A stretch of DNA of 64,000 nt. Origin: Puniceicoccaceae bacterium Marseille-Q1082. Lineage in GTDB: Bacteria; Verrucomicrobiota; Verrucomicrobiia; Opitutales; Intestinicryptomonadaceae. Under the pieces are notes generated by a model, which was not told the origin of the DNA, searched no databases, and worked only from the letters and a program-made list of their open reading frames with translations. Positions 30,161 through 38,860 of this stretch are shown here, piece by piece. Numbering within the stretch: the stretch's first letter is position 1; every line of letters begins with the position of its first letter. The position numbers and the translations under genes are program-made. The stretch lies in the NCBI GenBank assembly GCA_904424815.1, contig CAJGBI010000002.1, positions 1-64,000 on the forward strand, given 5' to 3'.

Positions 30161-30412
30161 TCACCTGCCCCGCCTGCCCCCGCCCTCCAGCACGAGGCGC
30201 GCGAAATCCTCAAATCCGTCGCCCGCCCTCGAGCCGGAGCCCTCCACGGGGTTGAAGAAGCAGTTCGGGATTTCCCCAAGCCTCAAATTCTTCGCTATGC
30301 ACGGGGTGCATCCCGCCCCGCGCCTGCTCGGGTGGAGCGGACACGAGAGATTTTCGCACGTGCAAAATCCGGACGGGGCTTTTCCTCCGCCCCCGTTGCT
30401 ATCCGCGCCCAT
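30161..30412 (-). CDS. Small Cys-rich protein, DUF6485-like
   Basis: An 83-residue protein from ATG 30412 that overlaps the end of the GlcG gene by 14 nt. It has the DUF6485-type pattern of five or six cysteines: CTCENLSCPLH, GCTPCIAKNL, then PNCFFNP. This suggests a small metal-binding or disulphide fold. The overlap implies translational coupling to the GlcG-like protein. The function is unknown. The C-terminal Gly/Arg-rich end is probably unstructured. Confidence 0.72.
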   Translation of the reverse strand: MGADSNGGGGKAPSGFCTCENLSCPLHPSRRGAGCTPCIAKNLRLGEIPNCFFNPVEGSGSRAGDGFEDFARLVLEGGGRRGR

Positions 30413-30836
30413 TTGCGATTTTGTTGAAAACCTCAACCACGCGCTCGCCGATTTCCCTGTCCTGCGCCTCGTTGCCGCCGCCGACCCCGATGCCGCCGAC
30501 AACCTTGCCGCCTGCCGAAAGCGGGAACCCGCCCGCCACGAAAACTATGCGCGGGTCGGCGGAATTTATGCCGAAAAGCGGGCCGCCCTCCGCCGCGCAC
30601 TTTGCGAGCTCTCCGGTGGAAAGCCGCGCCACCGCCGCCGTGTGCGCCTTTGCCGGAACGAGCGTGGCGCTCAGGACGAGCGCGTCCCCGAACCTCCTGA
30701 ACATTCTCGGGAGCCCGTCCGCGTTGGCCACGGCAAAGCTTATGTCAATCCCGAGCTCCAGGCTCTTTTCCCGCGCCGCCCGGCAGAGGGCGTCGCACGT
30801 TTCGTCCGCAATGGAACCGTTTTCAATCGCATTCAT
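30399..30836 (-). CDS. GlcG/HbpS-family haem-degrading-domain protein
   Basis: A 145-residue single-domain protein from ATG 30836. Its GlcG/HbpS (PF03928) features are an N-terminal helix with ALCRAAREKSLELGI, then ISFAVANADG, LVLSATLVPAKAHTA, the Gly-rich FVAGGFPLSAGGKVVGGIGV and a C-terminal helix. The family includes haem-binding HbpS and ring-forming GlcG proteins. It is divergent from an HxlR regulator and overlaps the DUF6485 gene. A cytoplasmic location is likely, as there is no signal peptide with this start. An in-frame extension to 30968 is not supported. Confidence 0.85.
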   Translation of the reverse strand: MNAIENGSIADETCDALCRAAREKSLELGIDISFAVANADGLPRMFRRFGDALVLSATLVPAKAHTAAVARLSTGELAKCAAEGGPLFGINSADPRIVFVAGGFPLSAGGKVVGGIGVGGGNEAQDREIGERVVEVFNKIANGRG

Positions 30837-30978
30837 ATCTGTGTGTATCCCTTCCGTTCCGGCCGTTTTGAACTCGACCGGCGGAGGCATTTTAACATAC
30901 TTTCCGCACCGTGCAATATGGCGGCAAAAACAGGACGCTCGACGTACGAACGCAAAATAGATAGACACCGACTGCGGC

Positions 30979-31272
30979 GTGACCGTCTTTCAGGCGGTTG
31001 TCGGCGCGAAGTGGAAACCCTATCTCATCAGCTGCCTGACGAGGGGCATACGCCGCCCTTCGGAATTCCGGAAAGCCATCGCCGGCGCGGACAGGCGGGT
31101 GCTCGCAAAGCAGTTGAGGGAGCTCGAACAGACGGGTATAATACGCAAAAAAGTCTATCCGGTAATCCCGCAGAAAACGGAATGTTTCCTGACCGACTTA
31201 GGCGAATCAGTCGTGCCCGTCATAAGGGCGATGGACGACTGGGGAAACGCCCATAGGAGCGTCGTGGAATAA
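30979..31272 (+). CDS. HxlR-family transcriptional regulator
   Basis: A 97-residue winged-helix protein: GAKWKPYLISCLTRGIRRPS, then LAKQLRELEQTGII, TECFLTDLGE and a C-terminal dimer helix. HxlR/YodB/HypR proteins often sense redox stress through a conserved N-terminal Cys. Here the family Cys (in DCGVTVFQ) lies just before the only usable start, GTG 30979, and an in-frame TAG sits six codons upstream. The gene therefore either starts at GTG without that Cys, uses an unusual start, or has been damaged. It is divergent from the GlcG/DUF6485 pair and probably controls it. Confidence 0.75.
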   Translation: MTVFQAVVGAKWKPYLISCLTRGIRRPSEFRKAIAGADRRVLAKQLRELEQTGIIRKKVYPVIPQKTECFLTDLGESVVPVIRAMDDWGNAHRSVVE

Positions 31273-31278
31273 AGCCAT

Positions 31279-31320
31279 AAAAAAGCCCGCAATGCCTTGT
31301 TCAGGCGGGGCTTGCGGGTT
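31279..31320 (-). terminator. Intrinsic terminator after tRNA-Leu
   Basis: On the minus strand: CCCGCAA, a loop with an inner hairpin, TTGCGGG and a run of T residues. It lies between the tRNA 3' end and the HxlR stop. Confidence 0.7.
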
Positions 31321-31323
31321 AAG

Positions 31324-31405
31324 TGCTCAAGGAGGGACTCGAACCCTCATGCCGTGAAGCACACGAACCTGAATCGTGCGTGTCTACCAATTTCACCACT
31401 TGAGC
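31324..31405 (-). tRNA. tRNA-Leu (CAG anticodon)
   Basis: The 82-nt cloverleaf on the minus strand has acceptor GCTCAAG/CTTGAGC with discriminator A. The anticodon stem is CACGA/TCGTG with loop TTCAGGT, giving anticodon CAG. It has the long variable arm typical of leucine tRNA and T arm GAGGG-TTCGAGT-CCCTC. The 3' CCA is not encoded. Confidence 0.95.
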
Positions 31406-31514
31406 TTTTAAAGTCTGATAAAATGCTTTTCCGAGGCCGTTTTGTCAAGCGTCTTATTTTGCGCCGCCATCTTTTCGGCTTGCGTATGGTTTAAAACTTT
31501 TTTACATTTGCAAC

Positions 31515-33959
31515 ATGGTTTCAAAAAGCTTCGCCATCTTTTTCGCCTTTGCGGCGCCGATTTTCTTGGCCTCGGCGCAGGTTGTCGAGACCGTCCCCAA
31601 GCTTGCGGGAAAGTCGGTAGTGTGCGTCGTCCGCAACCAGTATCCGGTGGACCACCACAACACCGCCAACATTTTTCAAAAGGGAGAAATCAACCAGAGT
31701 TCGTGGAGAAAGGTTGCGGACGGAGGCTCGTCGCTAATAAAAATAGACTTCGACAGCTCGGGAAAGCCCAAGATCGAAACCCTGCTCTCCCTTCCCGAGG
31801 GAATCGTGCGCGATCCCGAAGTCTCGCCAGACGCCGCGCGCATCCTCTTTTCTATGCGCGAAAACTTCGACGATTCCTACGGTATATGCGAGCTCGACCT
31901 GCGCTCGCGCAAAATCAGGAGGCTCACGCGGCTCGCGGAAGTTTCGGACATCGACCCCGTGTACCTTCCGGACGGGGAGATCGCGTTCGCCTCCACGAGG
32001 GCGGCGAAATACTGCGGCTGCAACCGGCACATAATGTGCAACCTCTACAAGATGTCGCCGGACGGCTCAAACATCACGCAAATCGGCAATTCCATAGAGT
32101 TTGAAAGCACCCCCTCCGTGATGCGCGACGGCCGCATACTCTACACGAGGTGGGAGTATGTCGACCGCAATTTTTCCGGCGCGCAGGGGCTTTGGACGTG
32201 CAATCCCGACGGGACGCGCCACGCCCTCTACTGGGGGCAGGAGACAAAAAACCCCGCGCTGAACGGAGTCCAAATGCCGAATTCCTCGAAAGTGGCGGCA
32301 ATCCTTTCGTCGTGCCACGACGTCGCTTGGGGGGCGCTCGCCGTGATAGACAGAAACGTCGGAATCGAGGGAGAAAAATCGGTGGTAAAAATTTTCCCCG
32401 CCTCTGCGAGAAAGCTCATAGACAAGCCCGGCGACAAATTTGCGGACTCGATGAAGGCCGTAAAGCTGAAATACGAAGACCCCGAGCCCGTTTCCGAAAG
32501 CCTCCTGCTGGCTTCGCGCCAAAATTCGGAAAAATCCCCCGCAATGGGCCTGTATCTTGTCGACATTGAAAGCGGCGAGGAAATCCCCGTCGCAAAGGCG
32601 CCGGGAGAGAGGGGGATATTCGACGCCAAGCTCGTCGCCCCGAAGCCCGAGCCGCCGGCGGTCGCGCCGCAGCGCTCTTACGGCTCCGAACGCGCGCTAA
32701 TGTACGTCTCCAACGTCTATGAGGGAACGCATATGAAGGGCGTCAAGAAGGGGGGCATAAAATCGCTGCGCGTAATCTACAATCCCCCGAAGCTCTATTG
32801 GAGCTCGGGATACTGGGAAAACGAGGGCTCGCAGGCTCCGGCGATGAATTATGACGACTACGACGACAAGGTCATTCTCGGGACGGTGCCCGTCGAAAGC
32901 GACGGTTCCGCCTACTTCGAGGTTCCCTCCGAAAAATTCCTATACCTCCAGGCTCTCGACGAAAACGGCGACATGGTTCAGACAATGCGCAGCGGGGTCT
33001 CGGTTCTCCCGGGCGAAATATCGTCGTGCTCCGGCTGCCACGAATCCCGCAATTCGCCCCCTCCGCCGAGCTTGCAGCCGTCTATTGCGCTGAAGAGAAA
33101 GCCGAGCAAAATCCTTCCCGAGCCGCGCGGCGTCGCGGGCGCGGAACTCTCCTACATGAAGAACATCCAGCCTATTTTCGACAGGCACTGCGTGAAATGC
33201 CATGACTTCGGCGGCAGGGGCGCGGGAAAGATAATCCTCTGCGGCGACAGGGGGCTGGTGTTCAACCAGTCCTATTTGCAGCTGCATTCGAAGAAGGCTA
33301 TATCCGCGATAGGCGCGGGCCCCGACGCCGTGCAGGAGGCAAACTCGTGGGGCGCGAAACAAAGCCGAATAGTGAAGATGATCCGCGCGGGGCACAACGG
33401 CGTGAAGCTCGATAAAGGGGAATTTGCGGATTTGCGCGCGTGGATAGACGCCAACGCCCCATATTACCCGACGGAAGACTGCGCCTATCCGCAAAACCCG
33501 TCGGGGCGCTCGCCGCTGACTTTCGGGGAAATCCAGAGGCTCTTCGAGCTCGCCGAAAGCGGCGCGGAAAAATTCGGATATTCCAAAGAGGAAATCTCCG
33601 GACACGGCGCGCCGTTCGGAATATGGAAAGGCAATGTGATAAAAAACAGGATCGCGGCGCGCCTTTACCGCTACGAAGCCGTGTCGTTCGACCGTCCGGA
33701 GCTCTCGCCGATTTTAAAGGCAATCGAAGCCGGTTCTCCCGCGCGCGAAGAGGCGCTCGGGATAATACGCCGCGGCGCGGAGCGCCTCGCAAAAAAGCCG
33801 CGCGCCGACATGGACGGCTACGAATTTTCAGCCGACGCGAAATCAAAAAACAGGCGCTGGGAGGCGCTGCAAAGGCTCGAAAGCCTCGCGAGAAAGGCGA
33901 TTGAAAACGGGGAGAGCTTCCGCGACCCCGAGGCGCTCGAAGACTGCGCCGCCAAATAA
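31515..33959 (+). CDS. HzsA-related secreted dihaem protein
   Basis: An 814-residue exported protein with a signal peptide (residues 1-21). An N-terminal TolB-like beta-propeller region has repeats such as DPEVSPDAARILFSMR, DIDPVYLPDGEIAFASTR and TPSVMRDGRILYTRW. A middle domain resembles that of the hydrazine synthase alpha subunit. Two c-type haem sites follow: CSGCH near residue 512 and CVKCH near 562. This is the HzsA-related family found widely in Planctomycetes and Verrucomicrobia. It does not by itself mean anammox, since no HzsB, HzsC or HDH is present. It probably acts in periplasmic electron transfer. A bidirectional terminator separates it from the efflux operon. Confidence 0.8.
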   Translation: MVSKSFAIFFAFAAPIFLASAQVVETVPKLAGKSVVCVVRNQYPVDHHNTANIFQKGEINQSSWRKVADGGSSLIKIDFDSSGKPKIETLLSLPEGIVRDPEVSPDAARILFSMRENFDDSYGICELDLRSRKIRRLTRLAEVSDIDPVYLPDGEIAFASTRAAKYCGCNRHIMCNLYKMSPDGSNITQIGNSIEFESTPSVMRDGRILYTRWEYVDRNFSGAQGLWTCNPDGTRHALYWGQETKNPALNGVQMPNSSKVAAILSSCHDVAWGALAVIDRNVGIEGEKSVVKIFPASARKLIDKPGDKFADSMKAVKLKYEDPEPVSESLLLASRQNSEKSPAMGLYLVDIESGEEIPVAKAPGERGIFDAKLVAPKPEPPAVAPQRSYGSERALMYVSNVYEGTHMKGVKKGGIKSLRVIYNPPKLYWSSGYWENEGSQAPAMNYDDYDDKVILGTVPVESDGSAYFEVPSEKFLYLQALDENGDMVQTMRSGVSVLPGEISSCSGCHESRNSPPPPSLQPSIALKRKPSKILPEPRGVAGAELSYMKNIQPIFDRHCVKCHDFGGRGAGKIILCGDRGLVFNQSYLQLHSKKAISAIGAGPDAVQEANSWGAKQSRIVKMIRAGHNGVKLDKGEFADLRAWIDANAPYYPTEDCAYPQNPSGRSPLTFGEIQRLFELAESGAEKFGYSKEEISGHGAPFGIWKGNVIKNRIAARLYRYEAVSFDRPELSPILKAIEAGSPAREEALGIIRRGAERLAKKPRADMDGYEFSADAKSKNRRWEALQRLESLARKAIENGESFRDPEALEDCAAK

Positions 33960-34100
33960 AAAAGCCGCGCGCCGACGAAACCGCAAATGCGATTTTATAA
34001 AAAACGCCGCGGCGGGCGGCGGGGGAATCGAAAGACATTCAGGGCGATTGCTGGACGGCAGATGAGACATTCCCAAACCTCCGCCCCTGCGCCCGTCCCC

Positions 34101-34139
34101 AAAAAAAACGCGGTCCGAAATCTCCGGGCCGCGTTTTTG
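34101..34139. terminator. Bidirectional intrinsic terminator
   Basis: An A-run, ACGCGGTCCG, a short loop, CGGGCCGCGT and a T-run. The hairpin has A/T runs on both sides and lies between convergent genes ending at 33959 (plus) and 34180 (minus). Confidence 0.85.
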
Positions 34140-34179
34140 CCGCATTCCCTAACGCGCAAAGCGCGCGGAAATCTGCGGG

Positions 34180-35697
34180 CTACCCTTCCTCGCCGAGCGG
34201 CTTGGGCTTTTCCTTCGAGAGTTCGTACGGGTCGAGCAGGTCCGGGCGCAAAGCCTTTTCCTGGGCTTCGGGATCCGCGGACCAGCCGCCGCCGAGCGCC
34301 GATATGAGGTTGACGTACGCCTTGAACCTGTCGCCGCGCAGCGAAATTTGCGCGCGCTCGTTCGAAAGCGCAAGCCTCTGGGCATCGCTGACCGAGAAAT
34401 AGTCTATGTACCCTAGATCATACTGCTTCTGAGTCAAGTCCTGGACTTTCAGCGAGGCGTTCACAACATCCGTGCGCTTGTCGTATTCGCGTTTGAGGTA
34501 GTTTATCTGCGCGAGCGCGTTTTCGACCTCGCCAATGGCGTTGAGAACGGTATTCTTGTAGTTTTCAAGCGTCTCCTTGTGGGCGGCGAGGGCCACCTGC
34601 TTCTGCGCATAGATTCTGCCCGCCTGGAAAATCGGTATGTAAATCTGCGGGCTTATGCCCCACGCGAAGCTCGACGAGTTTATGAGCTTGTCGATCTTCT
34701 CCGCGGAGAGGCTCGTGTCGGCTGAGAACGAAACCGTCGGGAAATACGCCGCGTGCGCAGCGCCTATGCGCGCGTTTGCCGCGTACACCCTGCGCTCGGC
34801 CTGCGCGATGTCGGGCCTGCGCTCGAGCAGCTCCGAGGGAATTGCGGCGGGCAGGCGGGGCATCGCCTCCGGAAGCGGCGAGATTTTGAAGTCGAGCTTA
34901 GACGGAACAGTGCCCACGAGAATCGCGATGTCGTTCCTTGCGAGCGCCATCTGGCGCTCCACTGACGCGAGCTGCGCGGAGGCGTCGTACTCCTCCTGAA
35001 ACGCGCGCTGCATGTCCAGATCGCTTGCCTCGCCGTATTTCAGGCGGCGGGCGACGTACTGGGTCTGGTCCTTGCGCACTTTCACCGTGCGCTCCAACAG
35101 CTCTATTTCGGAGGAATACTGGCGTATCGAGAAATACAGGGTCGCCACCTGCGCCTGCATGAGCAGCATCAGGTTTTCGTACTCGTCCAGCGACGCCTGC
35201 GCGTCGGCGACGTCGGCGTCTATTATGCTGCGTATGCGCCCGAACAGGTCGAGGTCCCACGTCACGCCAAAGCCCGTCGCCCAGTTGTCGTAGGTGCCCG
35301 CGTAGGCGCCGCGCGTGTTCTTGGACGAACCGGTGCGCGAATACGACGCATTGCCGTTCAGCTGCGGGTACAGGTCGCTCTGGTCCATGAGGGCGGTCTC
35401 GCGCGCCTGCTCTACGCGCCAGAACGCGGCCTTGAGGCTCGGGCTGTTTTCGCGGCACATTTTCAGGAGGGCGTCGAGCTGCGGGTCGTTAAAGACCTTC
35501 CACCAGTCGCCCTTTGGCAGCGAATCCGCGGGCAGCGCGCTCTTCCAGAGATCCTCGTCGCGCGAGAAGTGCTCCTTCATAAGCTCCTCCTCCGCGATCT
35601 TGAAGCTCGGCTCCACGTAGTCCGGCCCGACCATGCAGCCCGCGAGCGCCAGCGCGGACGCCGCGAACGATGCGTTTAAGATTTTTCCTTGTTTCAT
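34180..35697 (-). CDS. RND efflux outer-membrane lipoprotein (OprM/NodT type)
   Basis: A 505-residue outer-membrane channel of a tripartite efflux pump. A lipoprotein signal ends at the lipobox ALAGC with MVGPDYVEP following, the classic start of OprM-like proteins. Two internally duplicated TolC-type coiled-coil/beta units follow (including RVEQARETALMDQSDLYPQL and QAERRVYAANARIGAAHAAY). It is last in the TetR-MFP-RND-OMF operon, 9 nt after the RND gene. The long acidic C-terminal tail (about 20 residues) is Pro/Lys/Glu-rich. Confidence 0.95.
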   Translation of the reverse strand: MKQGKILNASFAASALALAGCMVGPDYVEPSFKIAEEELMKEHFSRDEDLWKSALPADSLPKGDWWKVFNDPQLDALLKMCRENSPSLKAAFWRVEQARETALMDQSDLYPQLNGNASYSRTGSSKNTRGAYAGTYDNWATGFGVTWDLDLFGRIRSIIDADVADAQASLDEYENLMLLMQAQVATLYFSIRQYSSEIELLERTVKVRKDQTQYVARRLKYGEASDLDMQRAFQEEYDASAQLASVERQMALARNDIAILVGTVPSKLDFKISPLPEAMPRLPAAIPSELLERRPDIAQAERRVYAANARIGAAHAAYFPTVSFSADTSLSAEKIDKLINSSSFAWGISPQIYIPIFQAGRIYAQKQVALAAHKETLENYKNTVLNAIGEVENALAQINYLKREYDKRTDVVNASLKVQDLTQKQYDLGYIDYFSVSDAQRLALSNERAQISLRGDRFKAYVNLISALGGGWSADPEAQEKALRPDLLDPYELSKEKPKPLGEEG

Positions 35698-35706
35698 ATG
35701 TATGTA

Positions 35707-38700
35707 TTACTGCGCTTTGTAGTTTTTCCGGATGAGATAGAAGAACACCGGCGTGAATATGAGCCCCATGAACGTGACGCCTATCATTCCGTAGAACACC
35801 GAAGTCCCAAGCGCCTGGCGCAGCTCGGAGGCCGAACCGGTCGCGTAGGCGAGCGGCATGACACCGAGAATGAACGCGAACGACGTCATGAGAATCGGGC
35901 GCAGGCGGTTTTTGGACGCGTTGCTCACGCTCGAGACGATCTCTTCTCCCTTTTCCTGTCTTTGTTTTGCGAATTCGACTATAAGTATGGCGTTTTTACA
36001 CGCAAGCCCAATCAGCACGACGAACCCGATTTGCGTCATGATGTTGTTGTCCATGCCGCGCATCAAAACGCCGCAAAGGGCGAACAGAAGCACGAGCGGC
36101 ACCACGAGAATGACGGAAAGCGGCAGCCTCCAGCTCTCGTAGAGCGCGGCGAGCACGAGGTACACGAAGAGCACGCACATTGCGAAAATCACGACTGCCG
36201 TGTTGCCCACGCGCTTTTCCTGGAACGCCAAATCCGTCCACTCTATGCCCATGCCCGACGGCAGTGTCTCGGCGGCGATTTTTTCTATCGCGGCCATAGC
36301 CTGCCCCGTGCTGTACCCGGGAGTCAGGTTGCCCATGACCTCCGCGGCGGGATAGAGGTTGTAGCGCGTCACGCGCTCCGGGCCTATCGTGCGCCTGATG
36401 TTCGCGACGGAGCCGAGCGGCACGTTTACCCCGTGGACGTTGGGAACCTTGAGGTTGTATATGTCGGAGACGTCCGAGCGCTGGGAATCCTCCGCCTGCG
36501 CCATCACGCGGTAGACGCGGTTGAGGATGTTGAAGTCGTTGACGTAAACCGATCCGAGATTGTACTGCATGGTTTCAAATATCGAGCTGATCGGGACGCT
36601 CAGCTTCTGCGCCCTCTCGCGGTCGATATCCACATAGAGCTGCGGGGAGGATATTCGGTAGGTCGTAAAGGCGAGCGAGCTTTCCGGCGACTGCATCGCC
36701 TTTTCCGCTATGAGTTTTGTGTACTTTTCGACCGCCTCGATGCCGTGGGAAGTCCTGTCCTGCACCATGAGCTTGTAGTCTCCGCCCGCGCCTATGCCGT
36801 TTACGGCGGGCGGGGTGAGGACGAAGCACGACGCCTCGGGAACCTCCTTTTGCAGCACTCCGTAGAGCTGCGATATTATGCTGTCGAGGGAAATCCCCTT
36901 CTTTTCGCGCTCCGTCTTGGGCTCCAGTTTCAGGAAGGTGGCGCCCGCGTTGGAGGACTTGCCGTGGGTGGCGCCGTTTAGCCCGACGACAGACATGACG
37001 TCCTTTATCCCCTCCACTTTTTTTACGAGATCCTGGATCTTCCGCTGGACGGCGTCGGTGTGGGCGAACGTCAGCCCGTCGGGAAGCTGGGTGGTTATGA
37101 AGACATAGCCGGTGTCCTGCTTGGGGATAAAGCCCTTCGGGGTCGTCCTGAAGAGGTGCACCGTAAGCCCGAGCAGCGCGACATAAAGGATCATCACTAT
37201 CGCGGAGAATCTCACCAGCCCTTTGACAAACGAGCCGTATTTCTCGGACACCCATGAAAACGAAGCGTTGAATCCCTTAAAGAACCATCCCAAAAAGAAA
37301 TTCGAGATTCTCGTGAAGAGGTCGGGGTTTTCGTGGTGGCGGAGCATAATGGCGCATAGCGCGGGCGAGAGCGTCAGCGAAACTATGCCGGAAAGGATGG
37401 TGGAAACGGCGATAGTGAGGGCGAACTGGCGGTAAAACTGCCCCGATATTCCCTCTATGAACGCCGTGGGGACGAATACGCTCGAGAGCACGAAGACAAT
37501 GGCGATGAGCGCCCCCTGCACCTGCGTCATCGCCCTCTTGGTCGCCTCCTTTGCGTCGAGCCCGTCGCGCATGTTTCGCTCAACGTTCTCGACGACGACG
37601 ATCGCGTCGTCGACGACTATGCCGATGGCGAGCACCAGCCCGAACAGCGAAAGGTTGTTGAGCGAGAACCCGAACACGTCCATAAGCGCGAACGTGCCCA
37701 CCAGAGAAACCGGTATTGCGAACAGCGGAATTATTGCCGCCCTCCAGTTTTGAAGGAAGACCATGACAACCACGACAACCAGAATTATTGCCTCGAATAT
37801 CGTGTGGTATACGGCGTTGACGGAATCCTCTATGTAGGTGGTGTTGTCGAGGGCGACGTAGTAGTCGACTCCCGGGGGAAACTCCTTGCGCATTTCCTGC
37901 AGAGTGGCGTGCACGCGCTTTGCGGTGTCGAGCGCGTTGGAGCCCGGCAGCTGGTACACTGCCAACGCCATTGACGGCATTCCGTTGAGGTAAGAGTCGT
38001 CGGCGTATGTGTACGCGCCTATCTCGACGCGCGCGACATCCTTCAACTGGACGATCTTTCCGTCGTCGGTGTATTTTATGATGATGTTTTCAAACTCCTC
38101 GGGGCTTTGGAGGCGCCCCTGGGTGTTTATCATCAGCTCGTACGCGGCGTCCGGATTGGTAAATGGAGGCTGGTTGAGCTTTCCCGCTGCGACCTGCTTG
38201 TTCTGCTCGCGCAAGGCGGCGACGACCTGGGAAGCCGTCATATTGAAGTGCGAAAGCCTGTCCGGATTGAGCCATACGCGCATGCTGTATTCGCGCGCGC
38301 CGAAAATCTGTATGTCGCTGACGCCGTACACGCGCGCGAGCCTGTCCTTCATCTGCGTTATGGCGTAGTTTGTGAGGTACAGTTTGTCGCGGCTGCCGTC
38401 GGGCGAATAGAGGTTGGCGGCGACAAGCATGTCGGGCGAGCGCTTTCTGACGGTCACGCCTATGCTGCGCACTTCCTCTGGAAGCCGCGGCTCCGCCACG
38501 GCGATTCGGTTCTGGACGAGAACCTGCGCTGTGTCGATATTTGTTCCGACCTCGAAAGTCACTGTGATGGTTGCGGAGCCGTCGGCGTTGCACTGGCTCT
38601 GCATGTACATCATGTTTTCTACGCCGTTGATTTCCTGTTCGAGGGGGGCGATGGCGGTGTTCATGAGGATTTCCGGAGACGCCCCCGGGTAGTTCACCGT

Positions 38701-38841
38701 CACGGTGATCGACGGCGGAACGATGTCGGGATACTGCGATACCGGCAAACGCACATACCCGACTATGCCCACGAGGGTGATCACTATGGAGATCACCGCC
38801 GCGAAAATGGGCCTGTCTATGAAAAAGTGCGAAAATTTCAT
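35707..38841 (-). CDS. RND efflux permease, HAE1 (AcrB/MexB) type
   Basis: A 1044-residue inner-membrane proton-driven drug exporter with twelve predicted membrane helices and two large periplasmic loops (after TM1 and TM7). The N terminus FFIDRPIFAAVISIVITLVG and NYPGASPEI are diagnostic. TM4 has the proton-relay Asp pair in GIVVDDAIVVVENVERNM, and the C-terminal half has GLACKNAILIVEFAKQR. The length matches AcrB. It lies 19 nt after the adaptor gene and 9 nt before the outer-membrane gene. It should export hydrophobic toxicants, bile salts or antibiotics; the substrate cannot be told. Confidence 0.96.
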   Translation of the reverse strand: MKFSHFFIDRPIFAAVISIVITLVGIVGYVRLPVSQYPDIVPPSITVTVNYPGASPEILMNTAIAPLEQEINGVENMMYMQSQCNADGSATITVTFEVGTNIDTAQVLVQNRIAVAEPRLPEEVRSIGVTVRKRSPDMLVAANLYSPDGSRDKLYLTNYAITQMKDRLARVYGVSDIQIFGAREYSMRVWLNPDRLSHFNMTASQVVAALREQNKQVAAGKLNQPPFTNPDAAYELMINTQGRLQSPEEFENIIIKYTDDGKIVQLKDVARVEIGAYTYADDSYLNGMPSMALAVYQLPGSNALDTAKRVHATLQEMRKEFPPGVDYYVALDNTTYIEDSVNAVYHTIFEAIILVVVVVMVFLQNWRAAIIPLFAIPVSLVGTFALMDVFGFSLNNLSLFGLVLAIGIVVDDAIVVVENVERNMRDGLDAKEATKRAMTQVQGALIAIVFVLSSVFVPTAFIEGISGQFYRQFALTIAVSTILSGIVSLTLSPALCAIMLRHHENPDLFTRISNFFLGWFFKGFNASFSWVSEKYGSFVKGLVRFSAIVMILYVALLGLTVHLFRTTPKGFIPKQDTGYVFITTQLPDGLTFAHTDAVQRKIQDLVKKVEGIKDVMSVVGLNGATHGKSSNAGATFLKLEPKTEREKKGISLDSIISQLYGVLQKEVPEASCFVLTPPAVNGIGAGGDYKLMVQDRTSHGIEAVEKYTKLIAEKAMQSPESSLAFTTYRISSPQLYVDIDRERAQKLSVPISSIFETMQYNLGSVYVNDFNILNRVYRVMAQAEDSQRSDVSDIYNLKVPNVHGVNVPLGSVANIRRTIGPERVTRYNLYPAAEVMGNLTPGYSTGQAMAAIEKIAAETLPSGMGIEWTDLAFQEKRVGNTAVVIFAMCVLFVYLVLAALYESWRLPLSVILVVPLVLLFALCGVLMRGMDNNIMTQIGFVVLIGLACKNAILIVEFAKQRQEKGEEIVSSVSNASKNRLRPILMTSFAFILGVMPLAYATGSASELRQALGTSVFYGMIGVTFMGLIFTPVFFYLIRKNYKAQ

Positions 38842-38860
38842 GTTCGTTGCGGTTTTTGCG

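Noticed and set aside
31515-33959. Evidence for anammox metabolism from the HzsA-related gene
   Set aside because: No HzsB, HzsC or hydrazine dehydrogenase genes are present, and the family is widespread in non-anammox bacteria.
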